Shown here in pieces: positions 62,991 through 64,000 of a DNA stretch of 64,000 nt. The translations under genes were made by a program, and so were the position numbers. The stretch's first letter is position 1. The number at the start of each line of letters is the position of its first letter. The notes under the pieces are model-generated. The model saw only the letters and a program-made list of their open reading frames with translations. It did not search any database and was not told the origin of the DNA. This stretch comes from Paracoccus spongiarum (GTDB lineage Bacteria > Pseudomonadota > Alphaproteobacteria > Rhodobacterales > Rhodobacteraceae), in contig NZ_JAVAMQ010000017.1 of NCBI RefSeq assembly GCF_030732095.1, positions 1 to 64,000 of the forward strand, read 5' to 3'.

Positions 62991-64000
62991 TGCGGGACCT
63001 CTCCTTCGGGTTTGACCCAAGCTAGCAGAACCAGCGCCAGAAGAAACATCACGATCAACGGAGAGATGCCGACGCGCTGGTTGCCGGTCAGGTCGGTGAC
63101 GGTGGCGATCAGGAAAGGCGCAAGGAAGGCGGTGGCCTTGCCCGACAAGGCATAGAGGCCGAAGCCCTCGGTGGCGCGATCCTCGCTGGTGTGGCGTACC
63201 ATCATCGTGCGGCTGGCCGCCTGCAGCGCGCCGCCCGCGCCGCCGATCAGGGCGCCGCAGACAAAGAAGGTCACATCCGGCAGGCCAAGGTTCCCCAGCA
63301 GCGCGCGGTCGGGGATGGCCATGCCGAACAGGCTGGTGCGATCCATGCCGACCAGCACGACACAGACCGCCATCAGCACCAGCGTGCAGGCCACGATCAC
63401 CGGCCGCGGCCCCCAGCGCCGGTCGGCCCGCCCGCCCAGCCAGCTGATGAGGGCCGCCGAAATCGCGCTGACCACGCCGAAGACCCCCGCGAGGAACACC
63501 GGCCAGCCCAGCACCGTGCCCGCATAGACCCCGCCAAATCCGTAAAGCGCGTTCAGCGCGTCCCGCGACAGCATCGAGGACAGCAGCCAGCCGGCGAGAC
63601 TGCGGCGATGGCGAAGGCTGCGGATCAACGCCCCGAGATCGCGCAATGCAAGGCCGATACGGATCGGCTGGCGCGGCCCGCGCGGTTCGCGCACCCACAG
63701 GAAGAACGGCAGCATGAAGACGGCATACCAGATGGCGACGAAGGGGCCGACGAAGCGCGTGCCCTCGCGCTGATCGGGGTCGAGGCCGAGGATCGGCGCG
63801 ATGCCCAGCAGGGTACGCCCGTTCGGGGTCTCCTGGAACAGCGCCAGCATGATCGCCAGCGCCGCCACCCCGCCCAGATAGCCGAAGGCGTAGCCCGATC
63901 CCGACAGCCGCCCGATCTCGGCGCGCGGGGCGAGGCCGGGCAGCATGGCGTTGGTGAAGATGGTGGCAAACTCGACCCCGATCAGGCCGATGCCGAACAG
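62987..64000 (-). CDS. UMF1/Atg22-type MFS transporter, N-terminus cut by window edge
   Basis: 337 residues are visible, open to the right edge, so the first part of the protein is missing. About nine to ten membrane helices remain (YLGGVAALAIMLALFQET, AIWYAVFMLPFFLWVREPRG, GALIGGAGGALQAASRTMMVRHTS). It resembles the UMF1 family of major facilitators. Substrate unknown; it may share an operon with mepA. Confidence 0.87.
   Translation of the reverse strand: MFGIGLIGVEFATIFTNAMLPGLAPRAEIGRLSGSGYAFGYLGGVAALAIMLALFQETPNGRTLLGIAPILGLDPDQREGTRFVGPFVAIWYAVFMLPFFLWVREPRGPRQPIRIGLALRDLGALIRSLRHRRSLAGWLLSSMLSRDALNALYGFGGVYAGTVLGWPVFLAGVFGVVSAISAALISWLGGRADRRWGPRPVIVACTLVLMAVCVVLVGMDRTSLFGMAIPDRALLGNLGLPDVTFFVCGALIGGAGGALQAASRTMMVRHTSEDRATEGFGLYALSGKATAFLAPFLIATVTDLTGNQRVGISPLIVMFLLALVLLAWVKPEGEVPQ

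Overview
The window is high-GC DNA with short intergenic gaps and many ATGA, GTGA and TGATG gene junctions. Gene content points to an alphaproteobacterium of the Rhodobacteraceae, probably Paracoccus or a close relative. The pointers are an alphaproteobacterial trimeric porin, the DUF3576-leuS-lptE-holA block, a rhizobial-type glpR/DSTPQUVK glycerol locus, Hint-domain proteins, a DUF1127 peptide, and a GC-rich repeat ending in GGGATATTTGG-type sequence. The genus is inferred, not proven. No rRNA, tRNA, IS element, phage or CRISPR array was seen.

Layout. 1-5.0 kb: malonate utilisation (matA, matB and the MadLM transporter, with a divergent GntR regulator and an operator-like palindrome). 5.2-14.5 kb: a probable short or branched-chain sugar locus (LysR regulator, TRAP transporter, SDR, split transketolase; divergently a TIM-barrel isomerase and a fused DhaK-DhaL kinase). 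14.5-17.0 kb: pxpBCA 5-oxoprolinase. 17.0-24.7 kb: the most unusual region, a one-strand cluster. In transcription order it has a 54-codon double-glycine-leader peptide, a perfect intergenic hairpin, a ParB-like protein of unknown role, a HlyD adaptor, a C39-peptidase ABC exporter, and a histidine kinase with its response regulator. 24.8-28.1 kb: housekeeping run (rhomboid, Trm112-like, LON-domain, thioredoxin-like co-chaperone, exonuclease III). 28.2-34.9 kb: MFS transporter, glutathionyl-hydroquinone reductase, RTX protein, orphan response regulator, ribA, YkuD protein, YggS. 35.0-43.4 kb: porin, DUF3576 lipoprotein, leuS, lptE, holA, flavoprotein, DUF1127 peptide, GST, thioesterase. 43.5-54.3 kb: lytic transglycosylase and the complete glycerol locus. 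54.5-57.4 kb: ModE-type HTH protein, glycosyltransferase, thiolase. 57.7-60.3 kb: two tandem Hint-domain paralogues. 60.4-64.0 kb: a possible 18-codon ORF, a YhhQ-type transporter, a phytase-like esterase, MepA, and an MFS transporter cut by the window edge.

How the genes work together. MadLM would import malonate, MatB activates it to malonyl-CoA and MatA decarboxylates this to acetyl-CoA. The TRAP, isomerase, kinase and transketolase set looks like a self-contained carbohydrate pathway; D-apiose or a tetrulose are the candidates I would test. GlpSTPQUV imports glycerol, GlpK phosphorylates it, GlpD oxidises it, and GlpR sits divergently. In the peptide cluster the exporter's C39 domain has an intact Cys26-His99-Asp115 triad and would trim the leader during secretion, with the two-component pair as a possible sensor or feedback arm.
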